Shown here piece after piece: positions 17,411 through 27,610 of a DNA stretch of 64,000 nucleotides; the first letter of the stretch is position 1; every line of letters begins with the position of its first letter. The notes beneath the pieces are model-generated. The model ran no database searches. It was given only the letters and a program-made list of their open reading frames with translations, and was not told the DNA's origin. The DNA comes from Pseudomonas fluorescens (GTDB lineage: Bacteria; Pseudomonadota; Gammaproteobacteria; Pseudomonadales; Pseudomonadaceae), in assembly GCF_001708445.1 (NCBI RefSeq), contig NZ_CP015637.1:5891001-5955000 (forward strand), read 5' to 3'. Made by a program: the position numbers and the translations under genes.

Positions 17411-18589
17411 ATGCCCAAGCACAGCGGCTTTGTGTTTCGCCGCCCCACCCTGGCACGCAGTATTGCCGATGGCCTGGTGGGGGCCGGTATTCAGGATTTC
17501 ACCTCTGGCCTGTTCCTCGCGGCGCCCCGTCGCACCGGCAAAAGCACCTTTCTGCGCGAAGACTTGATTCCGGAATGTCAGCTCCGGGGCTGGCTGACGG
17601 TGTATGTGGATCTCTGGGCTGACAAAGAGAAAGATCCTGCAGAGTTGATTGCCAGTGCTATTGCGGCTGCTCTGGTTCCCTATGAAAAGGGCATTCGCAA
17701 ACTGGCCAAGAACATCGGCATCGAGAAACTGAGCTTTCTGCGTACGCTCTCCTGGGACTTTACCAAGCCACAATTGCCTGTCGGGGCGACGCTGACCCAA
17801 GCGTTGGAATTGCTCCACAGCGCTGCTGAAAAACCCGTTGTGCTGGTGATTGACGAAGCGCAGCACGCATTAACCACCGAGTCGGGTATCAATGCGATGT
17901 TCGCGTTGAAGGCTGCCCGGGATCAGCTCAACCAAGGCCGTGACGAGGAAGGCAGCGGCTTGCGCCTGGTGTTTACCGGCTCCAACCGCGACAAGCTGGC
18001 TCACTTGGTGCTCGGCAAGAGCCAGCCGTTCTTCGGCTCCAGCATCACGCCGTTCCCCTTGCTCGGCAAAGAGTTCACCCAGGCGTACACCGTGCACCTC
18101 AACGCTCATTTGGCGCAAACCAATCAGTTCAACCCTGCCGACATTGATGAGGCGTTTGAGCTGGTAGGCCGGCGCCCCGAGATGTTGCGTACGATCATCG
18201 GTGAAGTCGCGTTGGAGTTAGGCGAGGCCAGTAACCTCGGCCAACTCCTGCACAGCCGCGCCGAGCTGTTGCGCGCGGGTGTATGGACCGAGTTCGAAAG
18301 CGCCTGGAACGCCCTGACCATCCCGCAGCGCGCCGTGCTGGAGGTGATGGTGGAGCGCTCTCAAAACAACGAACCCTTCGCGCCATTTACCGACAGCACC
18401 CTCACGGCTGTCAGCAAGGCGCTGGAAGATATGGGCAGCGACGTGGTACCGGGTACCCAGACCATCCAGGCCTGCATCGATGCCCTGCGCGACAAGGAAC
18501 TGGTGTGGAAGTCGAGCCGGGGCGGGTATGCCCTGGAAGACAAGACATTCGGCGACTGGCTGCGGCACAAGCGCCATGCCCCCCACTAA
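17411..18589 (+). CDS. Orphan AAA-type ATPase, function unknown
   Basis: A 392-residue soluble ATPase, probably of the COG1672/ATPase_2 type. The P-loop APRRTGKSTFLRE is at residues 38-50 (the first glycine of Walker A is Ala), Walker B VVLVIDEAQHAL near 143-154, and a sensor-like VFTGSNRDKL near 188-197. The last 100 or so residues look like a winged-helix domain (LTIPQRAVLEVMVERS). I know no partner for it; it is not part of the carnitine pathway and is flanked by cdhR and a REPIN. It has its own AT-rich promoter with inverted repeats. Possible roles are stress, mobile-element or defence functions, none shown by the sequence. Confidence 0.8.
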   Translation: MPKHSGFVFRRPTLARSIADGLVGAGIQDFTSGLFLAAPRRTGKSTFLREDLIPECQLRGWLTVYVDLWADKEKDPAELIASAIAAALVPYEKGIRKLAKNIGIEKLSFLRTLSWDFTKPQLPVGATLTQALELLHSAAEKPVVLVIDEAQHALTTESGINAMFALKAARDQLNQGRDEEGSGLRLVFTGSNRDKLAHLVLGKSQPFFGSSITPFPLLGKEFTQAYTVHLNAHLAQTNQFNPADIDEAFELVGRRPEMLRTIIGEVALELGEASNLGQLLHSRAELLRAGVWTEFESAWNALTIPQRAVLEVMVERSQNNEPFAPFTDSTLTAVSKALEDMGSDVVPGTQTIQACIDALRDKELVWKSSRGGYALEDKTFGDWLRHKRHAPH

Positions 18590-18606
18590 AGACACCACAC
18601 ATCCCA

Positions 18607-18696
18607 TGTGGGAGGGGGGCTTGCCCCCGATAGCGGTGGGTCAGCCAAAGCTGTATCAACTGACCGTCCGTCATCGGGGGCAAGCCCCCTCCCACA
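18607..18696. repeat. REPIN, GTGGGAGG class
   Basis: Full inverted REP pair in the convergent gap between the ATPase gene and the DUF3010 gene; a natural transcript-end site for both. Confidence 0.9.
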
Positions 18697-18714
18697 TGGG
18701 GTGTTTGGTGTGGT

Positions 18715-19131
18715 TTATTTCTTCAGCAGTGCCGAACACGCCGTCTTGAAGGCCTCATGCTGATACTTGTTCAGTGTCGCCGGCAGGTCAAAGTTGTGCT
18801 TCTTGTTCTGCGCGTTGATGGTCTGTGGTGACAGCAGCGTCACCTCAACCCCCTCCAGCAGTTGAAACACCCCTTCAATCTTGAACGTGGTCGGGCCGCC
18901 GGCGAATTCGCCTTTCTTGCTGCGCTTCTTGATGGCGATGCGCTGGATAGCGTTTTCCTGCACGAACGCCTTCACCTGGGCGGCGAAGGCTTTGACGTTG
19001 GCGGCTTCATCGTCGTCTTCAAGGGCGATTTTCTTGGTGGCCAGGGCGACGTGGGTCAGTGTCTGGTCGTCCAGGGAGGCAACGGCGAAGATCGCTTCGC
19101 TGCCTTTGATTTCGATGCCGCAGAGAGTCAT
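18715..19131 (-). CDS. DUF3010 family protein
   Basis: A 138-residue soluble protein, MTLCGIEIKGSEAIFAVASL at the start, matching the DUF3010 family (typical start CGIELKG and conserved KKRSKKGEFAGGPTTFKIEG, about residues 68-87). The N-terminal beta-strand pattern resembles the RNase H/actin-type fold seen in resolvase-like proteins, but no function is established to my knowledge. Separate from the following LprI-like gene by 39 bp on the same strand; the two may be co-transcribed. Length and start look complete. Confidence 0.85.
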   Translation of the reverse strand: MTLCGIEIKGSEAIFAVASLDDQTLTHVALATKKIALEDDDEAANVKAFAAQVKAFVQENAIQRIAIKKRSKKGEFAGGPTTFKIEGVFQLLEGVEVTLLSPQTINAQNKKHNFDLPATLNKYQHEAFKTACSALLKK

Positions 19132-19170
19132 GAGTAGCCTTGGTTCAAAGAGAGAGGCAGGGATTGTCGC

Positions 19171-19572
19171 TTATTCCTGTCCAATCGACTCCAGAAACTC
19201 CGACCGCTCATCACTCATCCGCGCCAGGCAATCATTCTGCGCAATTGCATATTCCTTGGTGCCTGTCACCGCCGGGAAGGTATCCACCGCGCAATCGGCG
19301 TCACGCAGCTTTTCCCACTTCTGCTGGGCGTCCTTCAGACGAGCGGTAATGTCGGCGAGCTGTGACTTGTTGCGGCCATAGGTCGAACCCATGCGCTCCA
19401 GCAGGACCTGGTAGTTATCCTTGAGCAATTGTTCCGCGGTGGTTTTGTTGTAGGTGGCGCATTCCAGGGTTTGCTTGTCGTTTTCGATGCCGTCGCACGG
19501 CGTGCTGTCGGTGTCTTCGGCGGCGTGGACGCCGGTTGCGATGAGTGCCAAAGCCAGGAAAATCGATTTCAT
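19171..19572 (-). CDS. LprI-like (DUF1311) periplasmic protein
   Basis: A 133-residue exported protein: signal peptide MKSIFLALALIATGVHA, then a cysteine-containing helical domain with the DUF1311/LprI pattern (LECATYNKTTAEQLL, AQQKWEKLRDADC, NDCLARMSDERSEFL). Four cysteines would form two disulfides in the periplasm. The family includes lysozyme inhibitors such as LprI, but many members are uncharacterised. It is divergent from the dimethylglycine operon across a 219-bp gap, which must carry the promoter of that operon. Confidence 0.85.
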   Translation of the reverse strand: MKSIFLALALIATGVHAAEDTDSTPCDGIENDKQTLECATYNKTTAEQLLKDNYQVLLERMGSTYGRNKSQLADITARLKDAQQKWEKLRDADCAVDTFPAVTGTKEYAIAQNDCLARMSDERSEFLESIGQE

Positions 19573-19791
19573 TGCGCCGTCTCATATCAGTGGATGACCG
19601 AATTCTGGCTCAAGCGTAAGACAAAGAACAGCCGCCAGTCAGACACCTCTTAACAGCCTTTGTCGCGGATTGACGCTTTCGGCAATTCCCCTGTCGTTTT
19701 TGCACCCGGCTCAGGTTGCCCCTGGGCATATGCTGGCCCCAAAGCGCCGGCAGACGATTCGGCGCATGAATCGCCAATAAGGGGACGCCTG

Positions 19792-20769
<978 letters not shown>

Positions 20770-20820
20770 GCCAAACACCCCCAGGCATACCACTACGAAT
20801 TTTTCTGGAGTTAAGTTTCC

Positions 20821-21351
20821 ATGGCCAAGATCGCCCCGCAATTGCCAATCGAAGTCGACAGCGAAACCGGTGTCTGGACTTCCGACGCCCTGCCGATGCT
20901 GTACGTACCGCGCCATTTCTTCGTCAACAACCACATGGGCATCGAAGAAGTGCTGGGCGCCGAAGCCTACGCCGAGATCCTCTACAAGGCCGGCTACAAG
21001 TCCGCCTGGCACTGGTGTGAAAAAGAAGCCGAATGCCACGGCCTGGAAGGCGTCGCGGTGTTCGAGCACTACATGAAACGCCTGTCGCAACGCGGCTGGG
21101 GCCTGTTCAAGATCCAGGACATCGACCTCGACAAAGGCACCGCCAGCGTCAAGCTGGAACACTCGGCGTTCGTCTACGTGTACGGCAAGGTCGGGCGCAA
21201 GGTCGACTACATGTTCACCGGCTGGTTTGCCGGTGCCATGGACCAGATCCTGCAAGCGCGTGGTAGCCAGATTCGCACCGTGGCCGAGCAAGTCTACGGA
21301 GGCTCCGAAGAGGGCCACGATGACGGCCTGTTCATCGTCAAGCCGTTGTAA
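20821..21351 (+). CDS. DUF5943/V4R-like conserved protein of the dimethylglycine operon
   Basis: A 176-residue soluble protein that always seems to travel with dgcA in Pseudomonas (PA5397 position). It starts MAKIAPQLPIEVDSETGVW and contains RHFFVNNHMGIEEVLGAEAY, WHWCEKEAECHG and DYMFTGWFAGAMDQIL, a layout like V4R/hydrocarbon-binding domains (Cys and His near residues 66-75 could bind a ligand or metal). No function is known to me. Gap of 51 bp after the M19-like gene and 15 bp before dgcA, so it is clearly in the operon. Confidence 0.85.
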   Translation: MAKIAPQLPIEVDSETGVWTSDALPMLYVPRHFFVNNHMGIEEVLGAEAYAEILYKAGYKSAWHWCEKEAECHGLEGVAVFEHYMKRLSQRGWGLFKIQDIDLDKGTASVKLEHSAFVYVYGKVGRKVDYMFTGWFAGAMDQILQARGSQIRTVAEQVYGGSEEGHDDGLFIVKPL

Positions 21352-21366
21352 GCCGAGGACCCTGCC

Positions 21367-23427
21367 ATGGCTTTCGAAGCAATGTTCCAGCCGATCCAGA
21401 TCGGCAAACTGACCATCCGCAACCGCGTGCTCAGTACCGCCCACGCCGAGGTGTATGCCACCGACGGCGGCATGACCACCGACCGCTATGTGAAGTACTA
21501 CGAAGAGAAAGCCAAGGGCGGTATCGGCCTGGCGATCTGCGGCGGTTCCTCGGTGGTGGCCATCGACAGCCCCCAGGAATGGTGGAGTTCGGTGAACCTG
21601 TCCACCGACCGCATCATCCCGCACTTCCAGAACCTGGCCGACGCCATGCACAAGCATGGCGCCAAGATCATGATCCAGATTACCCACATGGGTCGCCGCT
21701 CGCGTTGGGACGGCTTTAACTGGCCAACCCTGATGTCGCCGTCCGGCGTGCGCGAGCCGGTGCATCGCGCCACCTGCAAGACCATCGAGCCGGAAGAAAT
21801 CTGGCGCGTGATCGGCAACTACGCCAGCGCCGCCAAGCGCGCCAAGGCCGGTGGCCTGGACGGGGTGGAACTGTCCGCGGTGCACCAGCACATGATCGAC
21901 CAGTTCTGGAGCCCACGGGTCAACAAGCGTACCGACGAGTGGGGCGGTACCTTCGAAGGCCGCATGAAATTCGGCCTGGAAGTGCTGAAAGCCGTGCGCG
22001 CCGAGGTCGGTGACGACTTCTGCGTGGGCATGCGCCTGTGCGGTGACGAGTTCCACCCGGACGGCCTGTCCCACGAGGACATGAAGCAGATCGCCAAGTA
22101 TTACGACGACACCGGCATGCTCGATTTCATTGGCGTGGTGGGCTCGGGTTGCGATACCCACAACACCCTGGCCAACGTGATCCCCAACATGAGTTATCCA
22201 CCGGAGCCGTTCCTGCATTTGGCGGCCGGTATCAAGGAAGTGGTCAAGGTTCCGGTGCTGCACGCGCAGAACATCAAGGACCCGAACCAGGCCACCCGTA
22301 TCCTCGAAGGCGGCTATGTGGACATGGTCGGCATGACCCGTGCGCACATCGCCGACCCGCACCTGATCGCCAAGATCAAGATGGGCCAGATCGACCAGAT
22401 CAAACAGTGCGTCGGCGCCAACTATTGCATCGACCGCCAGTACCAGGGCCTGGATGTGCTGTGCATCCAGAACGCCGCGACGTCGCGTGAATACATGGGC
22501 GTGCCGCACATCATCGAGAAGTCCACCGGGCCCAAGCGCAAAGTCGTGGTGGTCGGTGCCGGCCCGGCCGGGATGGAGGCCGCGCGCGTGGCTGCCGAAC
22601 GTGGCCACGACGTGACCCTGCTCGAGAAGAAAGAATTTATCGGCGGGCAAATCACCACCGCCTCCAAGGCTCCGCAGCGCGACCAGATCGCCGGTATCAC
22701 CCGCTGGTTCCAACTGGAGCTGGCGCGTTTGAAAGTCGACCTGCGCCTGGGGGTTGCCGCTGACGCTGAAACCATTCTGGACCTGCGTCCGGACGTGGTC
22801 GTGCTGGCGGTCGGCGGGCATCCGAATGTCGAGCAAAACGAACACTGGGGCGCAGCCGAAGGCCTGGTGGTGAGCAGTTGGGACGTGCTCGACGGCAAGG
22901 TGGCGCCGGGCAAGAACGTGCTGGTGTACGACACCATCTGTGAGTTCACCGGCATGTCAGTGGCGGATTTCCTCGCGGACAAAGGCAGCCAGGTCGAGAT
23001 CGTCACCGACGACATCAAACCCGGCGTGGCCATCGGCGGTACGTCGTTCCCGACCTACTACCGCAGCATGTACCCCAAGGAAGTGATCATGACCGGCGAC
23101 ATGATGCTGGAAAAGGTCTACCGCGAAGGCGACAAGCTGGTGGCGGTGCTGGAGAACGAATACACCGGCGCCAAGGAGGAGCGGGTGGTGGACCAGGTGG
23201 TGGTGGAGAACGGTGTCCGTCCGGACGAGGAAATCTACTACGCCCTCAAGCCAGGTTCGCGCAACAAGGGCCAGATCGACGTTGAAGCCCTGTTCGCGAT
23301 CAAGCCGCAGCCGTGCCTGAGCGAAACGGGCGATGGGTACTTGCTGTTCCGCATCGGTGACTGTGTGGCCCAGCGCAATACCCACGCTGCCATCTATGAC
23401 GCCCTGCGCCTGTGCAAGGATTTCTAA
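21367..23427 (+). CDS. dgcA: Dimethylglycine catabolism flavoprotein DgcA
   Basis: Demethylates dimethylglycine to sarcosine together with DgcB. The 686-residue protein is of the trimethylamine-dehydrogenase type: an N-terminal old-yellow-enzyme barrel binding FMN (FQPIQIGKLTIRNRVLSTAH onwards), Cys residues near 348-368 (QCVGANYCIDRQ and VLCIQNAA) for a 4Fe-4S cluster, and a C-terminal FAD/NAD-binding part with VVVVGAGPAGMEAARVAAE near residue 392. Methyl carbon probably leaves as formaldehyde, handled by fdhA downstream. Third gene of the operon. Confidence 0.94.
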   Translation: MAFEAMFQPIQIGKLTIRNRVLSTAHAEVYATDGGMTTDRYVKYYEEKAKGGIGLAICGGSSVVAIDSPQEWWSSVNLSTDRIIPHFQNLADAMHKHGAKIMIQITHMGRRSRWDGFNWPTLMSPSGVREPVHRATCKTIEPEEIWRVIGNYASAAKRAKAGGLDGVELSAVHQHMIDQFWSPRVNKRTDEWGGTFEGRMKFGLEVLKAVRAEVGDDFCVGMRLCGDEFHPDGLSHEDMKQIAKYYDDTGMLDFIGVVGSGCDTHNTLANVIPNMSYPPEPFLHLAAGIKEVVKVPVLHAQNIKDPNQATRILEGGYVDMVGMTRAHIADPHLIAKIKMGQIDQIKQCVGANYCIDRQYQGLDVLCIQNAATSREYMGVPHIIEKSTGPKRKVVVVGAGPAGMEAARVAAERGHDVTLLEKKEFIGGQITTASKAPQRDQIAGITRWFQLELARLKVDLRLGVAADAETILDLRPDVVVLAVGGHPNVEQNEHWGAAEGLVVSSWDVLDGKVAPGKNVLVYDTICEFTGMSVADFLADKGSQVEIVTDDIKPGVAIGGTSFPTYYRSMYPKEVIMTGDMMLEKVYREGDKLVAVLENEYTGAKEERVVDQVVVENGVRPDEEIYYALKPGSRNKGQIDVEALFAIKPQPCLSETGDGYLLFRIGDCVAQRNTHAAIYDALRLCKDF

Positions 23428-23460
23428 GCCGGCCTTGAACCAATGTGTACTCGGTCCAAA

Positions 23461-23549
23461 TGTGGGAGGGGGCTTGCCCCCGATGGCGGAGTGTCAGTTG
23501 ATACAGCTGTTGCTGAACCACCGCCATCGGGAGCAAGCCCCCTCCCACA
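23461..23549. repeat. REPIN between dgcA and dgcB
   Basis: Full inverted REP pair filling most of the 171-bp gap inside the dimethylglycine operon. The right copy has one change (GGGAGCAAG). Confidence 0.9.
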
Positions 23550-23598
23550 TTCAGGGCCGGTTTCACAGTAGACCTGTGTGGTCTGTGGGAGCTTCACC

Positions 23599-25542
23599 AT
23601 GTTGAACACCTTGCTGCCTATTCTTTTGTTTGCCGCCCTGGGCCTCGCCGTCCTCGGCGCCCTGCGCCGGGTGAACATGTGGCGCCGTGGCCGCGCGTCC
23701 AAGGTCGACCTGCTGGGCGGCCTGCTGGCCATGCCCAAGCGCTACATGGTCGACCTGCACCACGTGGTTGCCCGCGACAAATACATCGCCAACACCCACG
23801 TCGCTACGGCGCTGGGCTTTGTGCTGTCGGCGCTGCTGGCGATCCTGGTGCATGGCTTTGGCCTGCACAATCGCATCCTCGGCTACGCCTTGCTGTTGGC
23901 CTCGGTGCTGATGTTTGTCGGCGCCACGTTCGTCTACCTGCGTCGGCGTAACCCACCGTCACGCCTGTCCAAGGGCCCGTGGATGCGCCTGCCGAAAAGC
24001 CTGATGGCGTTCTCGGTGAGCTTCTTCCTGGTGACCTTGCCGGTGGCCGGGATCCTGCCTGCCGACTTCGGCGGCTGGCTGCTGGCAGCGTTGCTCAGCG
24101 TTGGCGTGCTGTGGGGCGTGTCCGAGATGTTCTTCGGCATGACCTGGGGCGGCCCGATGAAACACGCCTTCGCCGGGGCTCTGCACCTGGCCTGGCACCG
24201 CCGCGCCGAGCGTTTTGGCGGTGGCCGATCCACAGGTTTGAAGCCGCTGGACCTGACCGACAAAAGCGCGCCACTGGGCGTGGAAAAACCCAAGGATTTC
24301 ACCTGGAACCAACTGCTCGGCTTCGACGCCTGTGTGCAGTGCGGCAAGTGCGAAGCCGCGTGCCCGGCATTTGCCGCCGGCCAGCCGCTGAACCCGAAAA
24401 AGCTGATCCAGGACATGGTGGTCGGCCTCGCCGGCGGCACCGATGCCGCATTCGCCGGCAGCCCGTATCCCGGTAAGCCGATCGGCGAACACAGCGGTAA
24501 TCCTCATCAACCGATCGTCAACGGCCTGGTGGACGCCGAGACCCTGTGGTCGTGCACCACCTGCCGCGCCTGCGTGGAAGAGTGCCCGATGATGATCGAG
24601 CACGTGGACGCCATCGTCGACATGCGCCGCCACCTCACCCTGGAAAAAGGCGCCACACCGAACAAGGGCGCCGAAGTCCTGGAGAACCTGATCGCCACCG
24701 ACAACCCGGGCGGCTTTGCCCCGGGCGGGCGCCTGAACTGGGCGGCAGACTTGAACCTGCCGCTGTTCAGTGAAAAAGGCAGCGCCGATGTGCTGTTCTG
24801 GGTCGGCGACGGTGCCTTCGACATGCGTAACCAACGGACCTTGCGCGCCTTCGTCAAAGTGCTGAAAGCGGCCAAGGTCGACTTCGCCGTGCTTGGCCTC
24901 GAGGAGCGCGACAGTGGCGATGTGGCCCGTCGCCTGGGCGATGAAGCGACCTTCCAGCTGTTGGCCACACGCAATATCCAGACCTTGGCCAAGTACAGCT
25001 TCAAGCGCATCGTCACGTGCGACCCGCACAGTTTCCACGTGCTGAAAAACGAATACGGCGCCTTCAACGGTGACTATGTGGTGCAGCATCACAGCACTTA
25101 CATGGCCGAACTGATCGGTGACGGCGCATTAAGTCTGGGCCAGCACAAGGGCAACAGCGTGACCTATCACGACCCTTGTTACCTCGGCCGCTACAACGGC
25201 GAATACGAAGCACCGCGCCAAGTGCTGCGGGCGCTGGGGATCGAGGTCAAGGAAATGCAACGCTCGGGCTTCCGTTCACGCTGCTGCGGTGGCGGCGGCG
25301 GTGCGCCGATTACGGACATTCCCGGCAAGCAACGTATCCCGGATATGCGCATGGACGACATCCGTGAAACCGGCGCCGAGCTGGTGGCCGTGGGGTGCCC
25401 ACAGTGCACCGCGATGCTCGAAGGCGTGGTCGAACCGCGCCCACTGATCAAGGACATCGCCGAGTTGGTGGCTGACGCCTTGCTCGAAGATGCCACGCCG
25501 GCCAAGGCTCCCATCCCGCGTGAACCTGCGGAGGTGCACTGA
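23599..25542 (+). CDS. dgcB: Membrane iron-sulfur subunit DgcB
   Basis: Electron-transfer partner of DgcA. From the ATG at 23599 (GGGAG site upstream; 647 residues) there are membrane helices at about 2-20, 75-95, 100-118, 135-160 and 165-180, then two 4Fe-4S motifs (CVQCGKCEAACP near 245-256 and CTTCRACVEECP near 319-330) and a C-terminal CCG domain region (HDPCYLGRYNG, SRCCGGGGGAP, GCPQCTAMLEG). This is the layout of heterodisulfide-reductase/GlpC-like proteins and would link DgcA and the ETF to the quinone pool. Its stop overlaps the next start (TGATG). Confidence 0.93.
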   Translation: MLNTLLPILLFAALGLAVLGALRRVNMWRRGRASKVDLLGGLLAMPKRYMVDLHHVVARDKYIANTHVATALGFVLSALLAILVHGFGLHNRILGYALLLASVLMFVGATFVYLRRRNPPSRLSKGPWMRLPKSLMAFSVSFFLVTLPVAGILPADFGGWLLAALLSVGVLWGVSEMFFGMTWGGPMKHAFAGALHLAWHRRAERFGGGRSTGLKPLDLTDKSAPLGVEKPKDFTWNQLLGFDACVQCGKCEAACPAFAAGQPLNPKKLIQDMVVGLAGGTDAAFAGSPYPGKPIGEHSGNPHQPIVNGLVDAETLWSCTTCRACVEECPMMIEHVDAIVDMRRHLTLEKGATPNKGAEVLENLIATDNPGGFAPGGRLNWAADLNLPLFSEKGSADVLFWVGDGAFDMRNQRTLRAFVKVLKAAKVDFAVLGLEERDSGDVARRLGDEATFQLLATRNIQTLAKYSFKRIVTCDPHSFHVLKNEYGAFNGDYVVQHHSTYMAELIGDGALSLGQHKGNSVTYHDPCYLGRYNGEYEAPRQVLRALGIEVKEMQRSGFRSRCCGGGGGAPITDIPGKQRIPDMRMDDIRETGAELVAVGCPQCTAMLEGVVEPRPLIKDIAELVADALLEDATPAKAPIPREPAEVH

Positions 25543-26762
25543 TGAGCGACATTATCCGCCGCGACCCACGGGCCGAATGGATTGCCCGTAACCGTCTGCA
25601 CCCGCTGCATGCGGCGATGCAGCCGCTGCAACACAGCTGGATGGGGCCCAACGGCGTCATTCGCAAGAACGTGCACGGTGTCGGTTTTATCGGCCCCAAC
25701 GGCATCAAGCGCATCGACCGCAGCGGCGCCCAGCAGGGTGGCGCGACCAAGCGTACAGCCGCGGTAGAAGTGCAGTTGCCGTTGCACCAGGTGCCCAGCC
25801 CGGCGTTCTACATCAACGTGGTGCCGGACATGGTCGGCGGCCGCTTGAGCAGCCATGACCGAGACCTGCTCGGCCTGGCCCGGCAACTGGCTGGCAGCGA
25901 CGGCGCGGTACTGGCGGTGGTGTTTGGCGAGCATAAGGAAAGCGCGTTTGCCACGGCCGGTGTCGATCGTCTGCTGGTGCTGGAAGGCCACGAGTTCGAC
26001 GGTTACTCACCGGAGCAGCGCGTCCAGGGCCTGCGGGCCGTGGATCAGCAATTCAACCCGCGCCACTGGTTGCTGCCCGACAGCCGCAGTGGTGGTGGCG
26101 AACTGGGTCGGCGTTTCGCCGCCAGCCTCAAGGAGCGCCCGGCCACGCGGGTGTGGCAGATCAAGGGGGAGGAATGCATCGGCCGCGCGGGTGCCGGCCA
26201 GCAAGACTTGGCTCGACCGCTGCCGCGCCTGATCCTGGCCGCCGCCGAGTGTGCCGATCCGGTCAGCGATACCCGTCACGAAGTGCTGCCGGTAGCGTTA
26301 TCCACAGCCCTGGCGCGCAGCCTGCCGCGTATCGAGGACCTCGGCGCAGTGGCGGTGGACCCGGCGGCGATTCCCATGGCCGAGGCCGAATTCATCTTCT
26401 CCGGCGGCAACGGGGTCAAGGACTGGGCACTCTTCCACCAGACCGCCGCCGCACTGGGCGCGACCGAAGGCGCCTCACGGGTAGCGGTGGATGACGGTTT
26501 CATGGCGCGCGACCGCCAGGTGGGCGCCAGCGGCACCTGGGTCACCGCACGGGTCTACGTGGCCGTGGGGATCTCCGGGGCGATCCAGCACCTGCAAGGT
26601 ATCGGCGCCTGCGACAAAGTGGTGGCGATCAACCTCGACCCGGGCTGCGACATGATCAAGCGCGCCGACCTGTCGGTGATCGGCGAAAGCGCCGCGATAC
26701 TGCAAGCCTTGATCGACGCGGTCCAGACATACCGCAGCGGCGCCAAGCGCGATGCGGCTTAA
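25542..26762 (+). CDS. Electron transfer flavoprotein alpha-subunit-like
   Basis: A 406-residue ETF alpha-type protein that likely carries electrons from DgcA/DgcB-type demethylation. The C-terminal FAD domain is clear (AEFIFSGGNGVKDWALFHQTA, VGASGTWVTARVYVAVGISG, AINLDPGCDMIKRADLSVIG), although the motif GRG/SGR of ordinary ETF reads SGGNG and VGASG. An N-terminal segment of about 80 basic residues precedes the usual domain. The start ATG overlaps the dgcB stop by one base, showing tight coupling. Homologue sits at PA5400 in P. aeruginosa. Confidence 0.88.
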   Translation: MSDIIRRDPRAEWIARNRLHPLHAAMQPLQHSWMGPNGVIRKNVHGVGFIGPNGIKRIDRSGAQQGGATKRTAAVEVQLPLHQVPSPAFYINVVPDMVGGRLSSHDRDLLGLARQLAGSDGAVLAVVFGEHKESAFATAGVDRLLVLEGHEFDGYSPEQRVQGLRAVDQQFNPRHWLLPDSRSGGGELGRRFAASLKERPATRVWQIKGEECIGRAGAGQQDLARPLPRLILAAAECADPVSDTRHEVLPVALSTALARSLPRIEDLGAVAVDPAAIPMAEAEFIFSGGNGVKDWALFHQTAAALGATEGASRVAVDDGFMARDRQVGASGTWVTARVYVAVGISGAIQHLQGIGACDKVVAINLDPGCDMIKRADLSVIGESAAILQALIDAVQTYRSGAKRDAA

Positions 26763-26772
26763 GGAAATGGCC

Positions 26773-27543
26773 ATGACGACGAATGTAATCAGCCTGGTGT
26801 CCATCGGCGCCCACCCGACCTCCGGCCGGCCGCGCCGCGCCGAACAGGATGCACGCGCTGTGGAACTGGGTTTGCAACTGGCAGGGGATACGTTGCAGGT
26901 ACTGCATGCCGGCAACATCGCCGAACCCACGTTGCGCAGCTACCTGGGCATGGGGTTGCCGCAACTGCAAGTCCTTGAGCAACCGCTGGGGGCCGACGTG
27001 TTGCCGGCGCTCAGCGACTACCTGCGCGACGCGGGGGCACACATCGTGCTGACTGGCAGCCAGGCGGAAACCGGCGAGGGGTCGGGCATGTTGCCGTTCC
27101 TGCTGGCCGAGCATCTGGGCTGGCCGTTGATTGTGGGGCTGGCGCAGGTGGAGTCCATCGACGCGGGCGTGGCCCATGTACTGCAAGCCTTGCCCCGTGG
27201 CCAACGCCGCCGCTTGAAGGTGCGCCTGCCGTTCCTGGCGACGGTGGATAACGCTGCGCCCAAACCTCGGCAAAGTGCCTACGGCCCTGCGCAACGCGGT
27301 GAGCTGGCGGCCCATGAGGTTGAGGTTCAAGAGGATGAGTTATTCGGCAGTGCGCTGTTGCAACCGGCCAAACCTCGGCCCAAGCGGCTCAAGGTGATCA
27401 AGGCCAAGAGCGGCGCCGACCGCATGAAGGCCGCCACGGCCAAGGCCAGCGGCGGCGGTGGGCAGGTGCTCAAGGGCGTAAGCGCCGAGGAAGGCGCCCA
27501 AGCCATTCTCAAGTTGCTGATCGAAGAAGGCGTGGTGCGTTAA
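26773..27543 (+). CDS. Electron transfer flavoprotein beta-subunit-like
   Basis: A 256-residue divergent ETF beta-type protein. I choose the ATG at 26773 because AAGGAA stands 6 bp upstream; an ATG at 26767 is too close to that site. Recognisable family stretches are GAHPTSGRPRRAEQDARAVELGLQLA, LVGLAQVESI and RRRLKVRLPFLATV; the C-terminal third is rich in Lys and Ala and looks flexible until the last helix (SAEEGAQAILKLLIEEGVV). Ten bp after the alpha-like gene, so the two form a heterodimer pair. Electron acceptor is inferred. Confidence 0.85.
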   Translation: MTTNVISLVSIGAHPTSGRPRRAEQDARAVELGLQLAGDTLQVLHAGNIAEPTLRSYLGMGLPQLQVLEQPLGADVLPALSDYLRDAGAHIVLTGSQAETGEGSGMLPFLLAEHLGWPLIVGLAQVESIDAGVAHVLQALPRGQRRRLKVRLPFLATVDNAAPKPRQSAYGPAQRGELAAHEVEVQEDELFGSALLQPAKPRPKRLKVIKAKSGADRMKAATAKASGGGGQVLKGVSAEEGAQAILKLLIEEGVVR

Positions 27544-27565
27544 CGCCTAAACACTGCAAAACAAA

Positions 27566-27588
27566 TGTGGGAGGGGCTTGCCTCCCCT
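27566..27588. repeat. Degenerate REP downstream of the ETF genes
   Basis: TGTGGGAGGGGCTTGCCTCCCC is a shortened GTGGGAGG-class REP core just after the operon end. Confidence 0.65.
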
Positions 27589-27610
27589 TTTATCTCAAAC
27601 GACCGCACTT

